The notes under the pieces are model-generated. The model searched no databases, was not told the DNA's origin, and was given only the letters and a program-made list of their open reading frames with translations. Shown here one piece after another: positions 56,577-64,000 of a stretch of 64,000 bases of DNA. The position numbers were made by a program, and so were the translations under genes. Numbering within the stretch: position 1 is the first letter of the stretch; every line of letters begins with the position of its first letter. Origin of the DNA: Massilia yuzhufengensis (lineage in GTDB: Bacteria > Pseudomonadota > Gammaproteobacteria > Burkholderiales > Burkholderiaceae_D); the NCBI RefSeq assembly GCF_900112225.1, contig NZ_FOLD01000003.1:62001-126000 (forward strand), in the 5' to 3' direction.

Positions 56577-57689
56577 ATGAAGTTTATCGACGAAGCAAGA
56601 ATTGAAGTCATCGCCGGCGACGGCGGCAACGGGTGCGCCTCGTTCCTGCGCGAGAAGTTCCGCCCGTTCGGCGGCCCGGACGGCGGTGACGGCGGTAAGG
56701 GCGGCTCGATCTACGTGGTGGCCGACCGCAATATCAACACCCTGGTGGACTTCCGCTATTCGAAGACCCACCACGGCAAGGACGGCGAACCAGGCCGCGG
56801 CTCCGATTGCTACGGCAAGGGCGCCGAAGACGTCTACCTGCGCATGCCGGTGGGCACCCTGATCATCGACGACGTCAACGGCGAGATCGTCGCCGACCTG
56901 ACCGAACACGGCCAGAGCGAACTGCTGGCCAAGGGCGGCGAGGGCGGCTGGGGCAATATCCACTTCAAGACCTCGACCAACCGCGCACCGCGCCAGAAGA
57001 CCGAGGGCAAGGAAGGCGAGCGCCGCACCCTGCGCCTGGAACTGAAAGTGCTGGCCGACGTCGGCCTGCTGGGCATGCCCAATGCCGGCAAGTCCACCTT
57101 CATTACCGCGGTGTCGAACGCCAAGCCGAAGATCGCCGACTACCCGTTCACGACCCTGCACCCGAACCTGGGCGTGGTGCGCGTGTCGCACGAGCGCAGC
57201 TTCGTGATCGCCGACATCCCGGGCCTGATCGAAGGCGCGTCCGAAGGCCTGGGCCTGGGCCACCAGTTCCTGCGCCACCTGGCCCGTACCGGCCTGCTGC
57301 TGCACATCGTCGACCTGTCCTCGTTCGAGACCGATGTCGATCCGGTCAAGGAAGCCAAGGCGCTGGTCAAGGAGCTGGAAAAGTACGACGAAGAGCTGCT
57401 GAACAAGCCGCGCTGGATCGTGCTCAACAAGCTCGACGTGCTGGACGAGGCCGAGCGCAAGAAGCGCGTGAAAGACTTCGTCAAGCGCATGGCCTGGAAA
57501 GGGCCGGTGTTCGAGATCTCGGCACTGAACCGCGAAGGCTGCCAGGAACTGATCAACGCGATCTACCTGCACCTGGAAGAGAAGCGCCACAGCGCGCAGC
57601 GCGCCGAAGAAACCTCGATGACCGAGGAAGCGCGCGGCATCTCTTCCATCGATCCGGAAGACCCGCGCTTCAAGATTCTTGAAGACTGA
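56577..57689 (+). CDS. obgE: Obg/CgtA GTPase (ribosome assembly)
   Basis: This 370-residue GTPase has the glycine-rich N-terminal Obg fold (about 1-158, with [14 protein letters not shown]), then a G domain with G1 GMPNAGKST, switch region [23 protein letters not shown] and NKLD. The C-terminal tail is short. It assists 50S maturation and the stringent response. Its end overlaps the next ORF by about 11 nt if that starts at TTG 57679. Confidence 0.97.
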   Translation: MKFIDEARIEVIAGDGGNGCASFLREKFRPFGGPDGGDGGKGGSIYVVADRNINTLVDFRYSKTHHGKDGEPGRGSDCYGKGAEDVYLRMPVGTLIIDDVNGEIVADLTEHGQSELLAKGGEGGWGNIHFKTSTNRAPRQKTEGKEGERRTLRLELKVLADVGLLGMPNAGKSTFITAVSNAKPKIADYPFTTLHPNLGVVRVSHERSFVIADIPGLIEGASEGLGLGHQFLRHLARTGLLLHIVDLSSFETDVDPVKEAKALVKELEKYDEELLNKPRWIVLNKLDVLDEAERKKRVKDFVKRMAWKGPVFEISALNREGCQELINAIYLHLEEKRHSAQRAEETSMTEEARGISSIDPEDPRFKILED

Positions 57690-58107
57690 GTTGGCCGCAG
57701 GAGTGTCCAACACCGGCCGCGGCCGGCTGCGTAGCCAGCTCCTGCAACTGGTCGCCACCGCCAGCTCGCTGGCGGCCCTGGTGGCCGTGCTCGATCCCGA
57801 CCGCATCGCGTCGGCGATGGGCATTTTTCTGGTTGGCGTGAACGGCTATAGCCAGTTCTACGCCATCTACGTCGGAGTGCGCCTCGCTACCGCGATGCTG
57901 GCGCTGCTGGCAGCCAGGCAGGGCGACCAGCCCATCCTCGGCGACCTTACCGCATTGTTCCTCCTGGCCCAGCCGGCCGGGCGCCTGGTCGCGGCATTCG
58001 CGATCGGTTTGCCGAAGGGGGTATTATTAGCTGTCTGCGCGGTCGAACTGGTGGCGGGAATGTCCCTGCTGGCTTTGCGGCCGCGAGGAAAATTCCTGTC
58101 GCCATGA
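57679..58107 (+). CDS. Small membrane protein, DUF4345-like
   Basis: A 142-residue open frame has four hydrophobic segments ([46 protein letters not shown] shown in parts, and two further). The pattern nGY..[11 protein letters not shown] and later ...QPAGRLVA resembles the DUF4345 family. TTG 57679 overlaps obgE; an internal start is possible, as none has a strong ribosome-binding site. Its stop overlaps the proB ATG by 4 nt, so it is translated with proB. Function unknown. Confidence 0.6.
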   Translation: MKTELAAGVSNTGRGRLRSQLLQLVATASSLAALVAVLDPDRIASAMGIFLVGVNGYSQFYAIYVGVRLATAMLALLAARQGDQPILGDLTALFLLAQPAGRLVAAFAIGLPKGVLLAVCAVELVAGMSLLALRPRGKFLSP

Positions 58108-59222
58108 ACCCAACGCTCCAGCAAGCCTCCCGCATCATCGTCAAGGTCGGTTCCTCGCTCGTCACCAATGACGGCAGGGGCCTGGACCACACCGCCATCG
58201 CCCGCTGGGCCGCGCAAATTTCCGCGCTGCGCAGCCTGGGCAAGGAAGTCGTGCTGGTGTCTTCGGGCGCGATCGCCGAAGGCATGTTGCGCCTGGGTTT
58301 CGCGGCGCGCCCCACCGACATCCACGAACTGCAGGCCTGCGCCGCCGTCGGCCAGATGGGCCTGGCGCAGATCTACGAGACCAGTTTTCGCACCCACGAC
58401 GTGAAGACCGCCCAGGTGCTGCTGACCCACGCCGACCTGGCCGACCGCGAGCGCTACCTGAACGCGCGCTCCACCCTCACCACCCTGCTGCGCCTGGGCG
58501 TGGTCCCGATCATCAACGAGAACGACACCGTGGTCACCGACGAAATCAAGTTCGGCGACAACGACACCCTCGGCGCGCTGGTGGCCAACCTGATCGAGGC
58601 CGATGCGCTGGTGATCCTGACCGACCAGCGCGGCCTGTTCTCCGCCGACCCGCGCAAGGACCCAGCGGCGCACCTGATCCAGCAAGCCCAGGCCGGCGAC
58701 CCGGCACTGGAAGCGATGGCCGGCGGCGCGGGCTCGAGCCTGGGGCGCGGCGGCATGCTGACCAAGGTGCTGGCGGCGCGCCGCGCGGCCCGCTCGGGCG
58801 CCCACACCATCATCGCCTGGGGCCGCGAAGACGACGTGCTCACGCGCCTGGCCGCGGGCGAGGCGATCGGCACCCAGCTCACCGCGCCCACCGGCCGCCT
58901 CACCGCGCGCCGCCAGTGGATGATCGACCACCTGCACACCACCGGCGAAGTCGTGATCGACGCCGGCGCCGCGCAAAAGCTCACGCGCGAGGGCAAATCG
59001 CTGCTGCCGATCGGCGTCATCGCCGTGCGCGGCGAGTTCGGGCGCGGGCAGGTGATCACCTGCATCGACGAAGCGGGCCAGCCACTGGCGCGCGGGCTCA
59101 CCAACTACACCAGCAGCGAAGTGCGGCGCATCATGCGCCATTCGTCGGTCGAGATCGAACGCATCCTCGGTTACGTCGAGGGGCCGGAACTGGTCCACCG
59201 CGACAATATGGTCATCCTGTAA
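58104..59222 (+). CDS. proB: Glutamate 5-kinase
   Basis: This 372-residue enzyme phosphorylates glutamate in the first step of proline synthesis. The amino acid kinase domain is at about 1-260 ([58 protein letters not shown]), followed by a C-terminal PUA domain (about 278-365), as in E. coli ProB. It overlaps the preceding ORF by 4 nt and is followed by a hairpin terminator. Confidence 0.97.
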   Translation: MNPTLQQASRIIVKVGSSLVTNDGRGLDHTAIARWAAQISALRSLGKEVVLVSSGAIAEGMLRLGFAARPTDIHELQACAAVGQMGLAQIYETSFRTHDVKTAQVLLTHADLADRERYLNARSTLTTLLRLGVVPIINENDTVVTDEIKFGDNDTLGALVANLIEADALVILTDQRGLFSADPRKDPAAHLIQQAQAGDPALEAMAGGAGSSLGRGGMLTKVLAARRAARSGAHTIIAWGREDDVLTRLAAGEAIGTQLTAPTGRLTARRQWMIDHLHTTGEVVIDAGAAQKLTREGKSLLPIGVIAVRGEFGRGQVITCIDEAGQPLARGLTNYTSSEVRRIMRHSSVEIERILGYVEGPELVHRDNMVIL

Positions 59223-59238
59223 GTCTGCTGTAAGAGTG

Positions 59239-59257
59239 GCGCACCCGGCGGGTGCGC
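59239..59257 (+). terminator. Probable terminator after proB
   Basis: GCGCACCC-GGC-GGGTGCGC is an 8-bp GC-rich hairpin 17 nt after the proB stop. The T run downstream is weak (TCGTTGCTGTT), so termination may be partial. Confidence 0.6.
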
Positions 59258-59411
59258 TCGTTGCTGTTGAGCTACACAAACGGGATGAATCGCTCTTGTG
59301 TTAGCTCAAATTTTTGCCGATTGGTTACAAGAATCGTAGACTGATGGTGGATTGTGCACAGCAGCAACCCTGCGCGTGCACGCCATTCTTTCCGCTCTTG
59401 TGAGACCAGCC

Positions 59412-60992
59412 ATGAAACTCAGCCGTAAGCTACCCCTTGGATTTGCCGCCGTCACCCTGGTCGTCGCCTGTGCCGGCTTCTTTGGCATGAGCCAGATGAA
59501 CCATGCGGTCGACACCTACAACGTCGCCCTGGTCGAGGCCGGCCACGCGCAGCAGGTGGAAGCCCTGCTGTCGCGCTTCCGCCTGCAAACCCAGGAATGG
59601 AAAAACACCCTGTTGCGCGGCAAGGACGAGGAACAGCGCACCAGGTACTGGAACGCCTTCCAGAAGAGCGAGGCGGAAGTCGCGAAGGAAGTCGCGGACC
59701 TGGTCGCCGTCCTGCCTGCCGGGGAAACCCGTGAGCTGCTGGGCCAGTTCGGCCAGGCGCACGCGAAGATGGGTGAAGGCTACCGGCGCGGCTTCGGCGA
59801 GTTCACCGCCGCCGGCTTCGACCCGGCCGCCGGCGACACCGCCGTCAAGGGCCTGGACCGGGCGCCGGCCGAGTTGCTGGACAAGGCGGAGGATGCGATG
59901 AGCCGGGAAGCCAAGGGCACCGTCGCCGATGCCGAGGTGGTCGGCAAGCGCGCCACGCTGCTCAGCACCACCCTGATGCTGCTGGGCGCGGTCGTGGCCG
60001 TGGTGGCCGGCGTGCTGGTGTCGCGCTCGATCACGCGTCCGCTCGAAGACGCCGTGCAGGCCGCGCAGAGCGTGGCGGCGGGCGACCTGCGCACCACCAT
60101 CGATGTGCGCTCGAACGACGAGACCGGCCAGCTGCTGCAGGCCCTGAAGGACATGACCGGCAGCCTGCAGAACATCGTGGCGCAGGTGCGCGGCGGCGCC
60201 GAGACCATCGCCGTGGCGTCGGACGAAATCGCACGCGGCAACCTGGACCTGTCGAGCCGCACCGAGCAGCAGGCCGGCGCGATCGAGGAAACCGCGTCGT
60301 CGATGGAAGAAATCACCGCGACCGTGCAGCAGAACGCCGAGAGCGCACGCCAGGCCAACCAGCTGGCCATCTCGGCCTGCGACGTGGCGGCCAAGGGCGG
60401 TCACATGGTCGAGCAGGTGGTCGGCACCATGGCCTCGATCACCGAGTCTTCGCGCAAGATCGTCGACATCATCAGTGTCATCGACAGCATCGCGTTCCAG
60501 ACCAACATCCTGGCATTGAACGCCGCGGTGGAAGCGGCGCGCGCGGGCGAGCAGGGCCGCGGCTTTGCCGTGGTGGCGAGCGAAGTGCGCAACCTGGCGC
60601 AGCGTTCCGCCACCGCCGCCAAGGAGATCAAGGAACTGATCAATGACTCGGTGCTGCGGGTCGACGCCGGCAACCGCCTGGTGGGCGAAACCGGCGCCAC
60701 GATGGGCGAGATCGTTACCAGCGTGCGCCGCGTGATGGACATCATCGGCGAGATCAGCACCGCCAGCGCGGAGCAGGGCGCCGGCATCGCCCAGGTCAAC
60801 ATGGCGGTGAGCGAGATGGACAGCGTCACCCAGCAGAATGCGGCGCTGGTGGAGGAAGCGGCGGCGGCTGCGCAATCGCTGCGCGACCAGACGCAGGCGC
60901 TCAACGACGTGGTGGCTGTGTTCAAGCTGGAAGACGCGCGCGAGGCGCGCAAGGCGATTCCGGCGCGTGCGCCGGCGAGGTTGACTGCGTAG
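59412..60992 (+). CDS. Methyl-accepting chemotaxis protein
   Basis: This 526-residue receptor has a first membrane segment at about 8-28, a periplasmic four-helix-type ligand domain (about 30-188), a second membrane helix (about 190-210, TLLSTTLMLLGAVVAVVAGVL shown in part), HAMP (about 211-265) and a signalling domain with hairpin tip IDSIAFQTNILALNAAVEAA and GFAVVASEVRNLAQRSA. There is no CheR-docking pentapeptide at the C-terminus. Its ligand is unknown. The stop codon TAG lies within a palindromic repeat. Confidence 0.94.
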   Translation: MKLSRKLPLGFAAVTLVVACAGFFGMSQMNHAVDTYNVALVEAGHAQQVEALLSRFRLQTQEWKNTLLRGKDEEQRTRYWNAFQKSEAEVAKEVADLVAVLPAGETRELLGQFGQAHAKMGEGYRRGFGEFTAAGFDPAAGDTAVKGLDRAPAELLDKAEDAMSREAKGTVADAEVVGKRATLLSTTLMLLGAVVAVVAGVLVSRSITRPLEDAVQAAQSVAAGDLRTTIDVRSNDETGQLLQALKDMTGSLQNIVAQVRGGAETIAVASDEIARGNLDLSSRTEQQAGAIEETASSMEEITATVQQNAESARQANQLAISACDVAAKGGHMVEQVVGTMASITESSRKIVDIISVIDSIAFQTNILALNAAVEAARAGEQGRGFAVVASEVRNLAQRSATAAKEIKELINDSVLRVDAGNRLVGETGATMGEIVTSVRRVMDIIGEISTASAEQGAGIAQVNMAVSEMDSVTQQNAALVEEAAAAAQSLRDQTQALNDVVAVFKLEDAREARKAIPARAPARLTA

Positions 60993-61090
60993 GGTGGTCG
61001 GCTTCGCCGACCGCGCGTCCGGCTCCGGCATGCGTGGCTACTGCGCATCGGGGAATTGAACGCGCGGTCGGCAGAGCCGACCACCCTACG
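60988..61090. repeat. Long inverted repeat (family 1) at the 3' end of the chemotaxis gene
   Basis: A 31-base arm (60988-61018, beginning CGTAGGGTGGTCGGC) is repeated in inverse orientation at 61060-61090 with only two differences in the loop bases of each arm. The receptor's TAG stop (60990-60992) is part of the first arm. A degenerate half copy is at 125-169. Confidence 0.85.
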
Positions 61091-61100
61091 CACAATAGAA

Positions 61101-61128
61101 AACGCACCGCGTCCCGGTGCGTTTTTTT
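61101..61128. terminator. Bidirectional rho-independent terminator
   Basis: AACGCACCG pairs with CGGTGCGTT around CGTCC; a seven-T run follows on the plus strand and A residues precede on the other. It separates the convergent chemotaxis receptor and nth genes. Confidence 0.9.
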
Positions 61129-61134
61129 GCGCCC

Positions 61135-61827
61135 TTACCCCAGCTCGGCCACTTGGACGGCCGCCTGCACCGCGGGGTCCAGCACGCCGGCGGGCGCCGG
61201 CGTCTTCTCGCGGTACTCGCACAGGTCGCTAATGAGGCAGTTCCAGCACTTGGGTTTGCGCGCCACGCAGGTGTAGCGGCCGTGCAGGATCAGCCAGTGG
61301 TGGGCATCGACCAGGAACTCCTTCGGCACGAACTTGAGCAGCTTCTGCTCGACGATGTCGACGTTCTTGCCCGGCGCGATATTGGTGCGGTTCGATACCC
61401 GGAAGATGTGGGTGTCGACCGCCATCGCCGCCTCCCCGAAAGCGGTGTTGAGGACCACGTTGGCGGTCTTGCGGCCCACCCCCGGCAGGGCTTCGAGCGC
61501 CTCGCGCGCACGCGGCACCTCGCCCCCATGCTGCTCCACCAGGATCTGGCAGGTGGCGATCACGTTCTTGGCCTTGTTGTTGTACAGGCCGATGGTCGAG
61601 ATATAGGTCTTGAGTTCGTCCACGCCCATGTCGAGGATGGCTTGCGGCGTATTGGCCACCGGGTAGAGCCGGCGCGTGGCCTTGTTCACGCCGACGTCGG
61701 TCGACTGCGCCGACAGCAGTACCGCGATCAGCAATTCGAACGGCGTGCTGAATTCGAGTTCGGTGGTCGGGTGCGGGTTGGCGGCGCGAAAGCGCGTGAA
61801 GATCTCGAGGCGTTTGGCGGGATTCAT
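61135..61827 (-). CDS. nth: Endonuclease III
   Basis: This 230-residue DNA glycosylase/AP lyase removes oxidised pyrimidines. The helix-hairpin-helix LPGVGRKTANVVL precedes the catalytic Asp in VDTHIFRV; the Lys region (LLSAQSTDVGVNKATRRLY) is present. The [4Fe-4S] ligands are C-x6-C-x2-C-x5-C in CVARKPKCWNCLISDLC. It starts 4 nt after the rnfB-like stop, as nth follows rsx genes in E. coli. Confidence 0.97.
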   Translation of the reverse strand: MNPAKRLEIFTRFRAANPHPTTELEFSTPFELLIAVLLSAQSTDVGVNKATRRLYPVANTPQAILDMGVDELKTYISTIGLYNNKAKNVIATCQILVEQHGGEVPRAREALEALPGVGRKTANVVLNTAFGEAAMAVDTHIFRVSNRTNIAPGKNVDIVEQKLLKFVPKEFLVDAHHWLILHGRYTCVARKPKCWNCLISDLCEYREKTPAPAGVLDPAVQAAVQVAELG

Positions 61828-61831
61828 GGGC

Positions 61832-62509
61832 TTACTGTTTGTCTGGCGGATTGCCTGCGGCCTTCTGGCGCGCGCGTTCGATGGCCGCTGCGATGATGGC
61901 GCGCTTGCGCTCCTTCTCGGCCAGCTCTTCCGGCGTGTTGGTCGGCTCGAGCGTCACTTCGCGCATCTTCTCCAGCGCCTTGGCGGCCAGGCGCGCGTCG
62001 TTCTCTTCGCGCTCGCGGCGCAGGCGCTCGCTGCGGAAGTCGTGGCGCGCGCGCGCCGCGTCGGCCGCTTCCTGCGACCACGCGTCCCAGCCGGTCTCGT
62101 TCGTCACTGGCAGCATCGAGATGCAGTCGACCGGGCAGGGCGCCACGCACAGGTCGCAGCCGGTGCACAGGGTGGGCAGGATCGTGTGCATCTGCTTGGC
62201 CGCACCCAGGATGGCGTCGACCGGGCAGGCCTGGATGCACAGCGTGCAGCCGATGCACAGGGCTTCGTCGATGAAGGCAACCGGGCGCGGGCGCTCGATG
62301 CCATTGGCCGGGTTGATCGGGATGACCGGGCGCCCGGTGACCGAGGACAGCCGGCGCACGCCTTCGATGCCGCCCGGCGGGCACTGGTTGATCTCGGCTT
62401 CGCCGCTGGCGATCGCTTCCGCATACGGACGGCATGCGGGATAGCCGCACTTCGTGCATTGCGTCTGCGGCAGCAGGTCTTCGATCTGGTCGGCGAGGGT
62501 CTTGGTCAC
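61832..62509 (-). CDS. RnfB/RsxB-like ferredoxin protein without membrane anchor
   Basis: This 225-residue iron-sulfur protein has the N-terminal cluster [15 protein letters not shown]...CPPGG and two [4Fe-4S] motifs ([16 protein letters not shown] and [16 protein letters not shown]). The C-terminal third is charged and helical. The N-terminal membrane helix of E. coli RsxB is missing, and no other rnf genes are nearby, so it may serve as a stand-alone electron carrier. It is in an operon with nth. Confidence 0.9.
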   Translation of the reverse strand: MTKTLADQIEDLLPQTQCTKCGYPACRPYAEAIASGEAEINQCPPGGIEGVRRLSSVTGRPVIPINPANGIERPRPVAFIDEALCIGCTLCIQACPVDAILGAAKQMHTILPTLCTGCDLCVAPCPVDCISMLPVTNETGWDAWSQEAADAARARHDFRSERLRREREENDARLAAKALEKMREVTLEPTNTPEELAEKERKRAIIAAAIERARQKAAGNPPDKQ

Positions 62510-62645
62510 GGCGCGCGGGTGCGGTAAAAGCCGACATTATCCGCCAAAACGCGGAGGCGGTGCCGCAATGTGCGTGGGTGAGCGAACAGACCGGGCGAGG
62601 CGTGCATGGTGTACTGGCTCATCGACGCCCAACCCAGGAGCTCAC

Positions 62646-62981
62646 ATGAACAAATACTTTGTCCCGGCCCTCGTCGCCGCGGTGCTGGCCGGTGGCGCCG
62701 CGGCACAGGTGCAGCAGCGCGGCGAACAGGAAGCCCGCGCCGTCCAGGCCAAGCAGGTCGCCAAGGCCGGCCGCTACCGCAGCGTGGAAGCCAGCGGCCA
62801 GCTCAAGCGCGGCGAGCAGCTGCCGCCAAGGTACCGCACGCATCACTATGTCGTGGAAAACTGGCAGGCGCACCGCCTGAGCGAACCGCCGCGCGGGCAC
62901 CAGTGGGTGCAGGCGGGGAGCGATTATGCGCTGGTGGCGATTGCGACGGGGGTGGTGACGGAGGTATTGGTGGGGCAGTGA
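62646..62981 (+). CDS. RcnB-family exported small protein
   Basis: This 111-residue protein has a signal peptide (MNKYFVPALVAAVLAGGAAA) and the RcnB-type C-terminus (RYRTHHYVVENWQAHRLSEP, then GHQWVQAGSDYALVAIATG). E. coli RcnB is a periplasmic protein of nickel/cobalt homeostasis; many RcnB-like proteins have no metal ligands and unknown roles. CAGGAG precedes the ATG. Confidence 0.85.
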   Translation: MNKYFVPALVAAVLAGGAAAQVQQRGEQEARAVQAKQVAKAGRYRSVEASGQLKRGEQLPPRYRTHHYVVENWQAHRLSEPPRGHQWVQAGSDYALVAIATGVVTEVLVGQ

Positions 62982-63005
62982 TCGTGCGCTGTTGGTACAC
63001 ATGGG

Positions 63006-63095
63006 AACTTGGGTTCCGGCCTGCGCCGGAACGACGTGCTGAGAGTACCGACTGCGGATGAACCGTCGTCCCGGCGCAGGCCGGACCTAAGTTCG
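63006..63095. repeat. Inverted pair of palindromic intergenic repeats (family 2)
   Basis: AACTTGGGTTCCGGCCTGCG begins the left copy (63006-63036); its inverse runs from 63064 to 63095. It shares the CCGGCCT-CGCCGG core, CGACG end and AACTTGGG end with 37799-37906. Confidence 0.8.
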
Positions 63096-63114
63096 TCGCG
63101 TATCGACAGCCCAA

Positions 63115-63147
63115 ACAAAAGACGCCAGAGCAAGCCCTGGCGTTTTT
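63115..63147. terminator. Bidirectional rho-independent terminator
   Basis: ACGCCAG (63122-63128) pairs with CTGGCGT (63137-63143), with five T after and four A before. It separates convergent rcnB-like and phaZ genes. Confidence 0.85.
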
Positions 63148-63165
63148 CACATCACCTCACATCAT

Positions 63166-64000
63166 TCAAGCATGCGCCCGAATGAACTCGCCGATCTTCG
63201 GGCAGATGATCTCGCGCCAGCGGCGCCCCGAGAAGATCCCGTAGTGCCCGCATTTCGGCGCAACGAAGTCCAGGTGCATGTCAGCGGGAATGCCGCTGCA
63301 CAGGTCGTGCGCCGCGCGGGTCTGGCCGGCGCCGGAGATGTCGTCGAGCTCGCCTTCGACGGTGAACAGGGCCACCGTCTTGATGTCTTGCGGGCGCACC
63401 AGCTTGCCGCCGACTTCCCAGGTGCCCTTGGGCAGGCGGTGTTCCTGGAACACGGTCTTGATGGTGTCGAGGTAGTACTCGGCCGGCATGTCGAGCACGG
63501 CGTTGTATTCATCGTAGAACTGGCGGTGCGCTTCGGCCGAATCGTCGTCGCCCTGCACCAGGTGCGAGTAGAACTCGCGGTGGCTTTGGGCGTGGCGGCC
63601 CGGGTTCATGGCGATGAAGCCGGCGTGCTGCAGGAAGCCGGGATACACCTTGCGCCCGAAGCCCGGGTAGTTGCCCGGCACCGAGTAGATCACGGTGTTC
63701 TCGAACCACGAGAACGGCTTCTCCACCGCCAGGTCGTTCACGGCGGTGGGCGACTTGCGCGGGTCGATCGGTCCGCCCATCATGGTCATGGTCTTCGGCA
63801 GCTTCGGGTCGTTGGCCGAGGCCATCAGCGAGATCGCGGCCAGCACCGGCACGGTCGGCTGGCACACCGAGATCACGTGCACGTCCGGGCCCAGGTGGCG
63901 GATGAAGTCCTGGACGTAGAAAATGTAGTCGTCGAGGTGGAAAGCGCCGTCTTTCAGCGGCACCATGCGCGCATCGGTCCAGTCGGTGATGAAGACGTCG
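63166..64000 (-). CDS. phaZ: Intracellular poly(3-hydroxybutyrate) depolymerase (3' part; runs off the right edge)
   Basis: At least 277 residues of a PHB depolymerase of the Cupriavidus PhaZ type are visible. The probable nucleophile Cys is in HVISVCQPTVPVLAA; the acid and His lie in TVEGELDDISG and APKCGHYGIFSG. The frame remains open to the right edge (before the visible internal Met there is DVFITDWTDAR), so the start is outside. It mobilises storage granules under carbon limitation. Confidence 0.92.
   Translation of the reverse strand, partial: DVFITDWTDARMVPLKDGAFHLDDYIFYVQDFIRHLGPDVHVISVCQPTVPVLAAISLMASANDPKLPKTMTMMGGPIDPRKSPTAVNDLAVEKPFSWFENTVIYSVPGNYPGFGRKVYPGFLQHAGFIAMNPGRHAQSHREFYSHLVQGDDDSAEAHRQFYDEYNAVLDMPAEYYLDTIKTVFQEHRLPKGTWEVGGKLVRPQDIKTVALFTVEGELDDISGAGQTRAAHDLCSGIPADMHLDFVAPKCGHYGIFSGRRWREIICPKIGEFIRAHA

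Noticed and set aside
59300-59345. GCCGATTG upstream of the chemotaxis receptor as a sigma-28 -10 element
   Set aside because: No matching TAAA-type -35 lies 15 bp upstream, so a flagellar-sigma promoter cannot be supported.

Overview
This is a chromosomal window from a high-GC Gram-negative bacterium. The rplU-rpmA-obgE-proB block next to ispB and tRNA-Pro, intracellular PhaZ, sigma-54 promoters, NasS/NasT nitrate control and outer-membrane TonB receptors all suggest a betaproteobacterium, most likely an Oxalobacteraceae member near Massilia/Telluria. The genus is inferred from gene content and protein style, not from a search. No insertion sequence, prophage, CRISPR array or rRNA was seen. 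Coding density is high and no gene-free stretch exceeds about 300 bases.

Layout. 1-2.8 kb: end of an unidentified gene, then a LytTR response regulator / LytS-type kinase / small membrane protein operon and a GNAT acetyltransferase. 2.8-14.8 kb: a complete reductive pyrimidine degradation locus. It has RutR-like and MocR-type regulators, beta-alanine aminotransferase, malonate-semialdehyde dehydrogenase, PreT-PreA, an NCS1 transporter, dihydropyrimidinase and beta-ureidopropionase, which together take uracil/thymine to (methyl)malonate semialdehyde and an acyl-CoA. 14.9-22.2 kb: MgtC, a LuxR remnant, then purine catabolism: a fused OHCU decarboxylase-allantoate amidohydrolase, a LysR regulator, the membrane urate oxidase PuuD and an M20 hydrolase. 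22.2-27.3 kb: a large secreted protein, an S9 peptidase and two tiny ORFs. 27.5-37.8 kb: nitrate assimilation (NasT, NasS, nitrate transporter, NirB, NirD, a flavin reductase, NasA). The transporter leader carries a canonical sigma-54 promoter, two ANTAR-type hexaloop hairpins and an intrinsic terminator. The first 38 kb is therefore mostly nitrogen acquisition.

37.9-43.4 kb holds two uncharacterised genes, one with a caspase-like His/Cys motif pair, a dienelactone hydrolase and an M16 peptidase. 43.5-54.4 kb is the least explained and most interesting region. It has an exported argininosuccinate-lyase-like protein, three exported alpha/beta hydrolases, a LysR regulator, a TonB-dependent receptor and a DctA-type symporter. 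The two divergent intergenic regions carry related palindromes, so this may be one regulon for import and periplasmic breakdown of an ester-containing, dicarboxylate-yielding compound.

54.4-64 kb is core genome: tRNA-Pro, ispB, rplU, rpmA, obgE, proB, a chemotaxis receptor, nth, an rnfB-like gene, an RcnB-like protein and the 3' part of phaZ. Two families of palindromic intergenic repeats are present. One of them supplies the stop codon of two unrelated genes.
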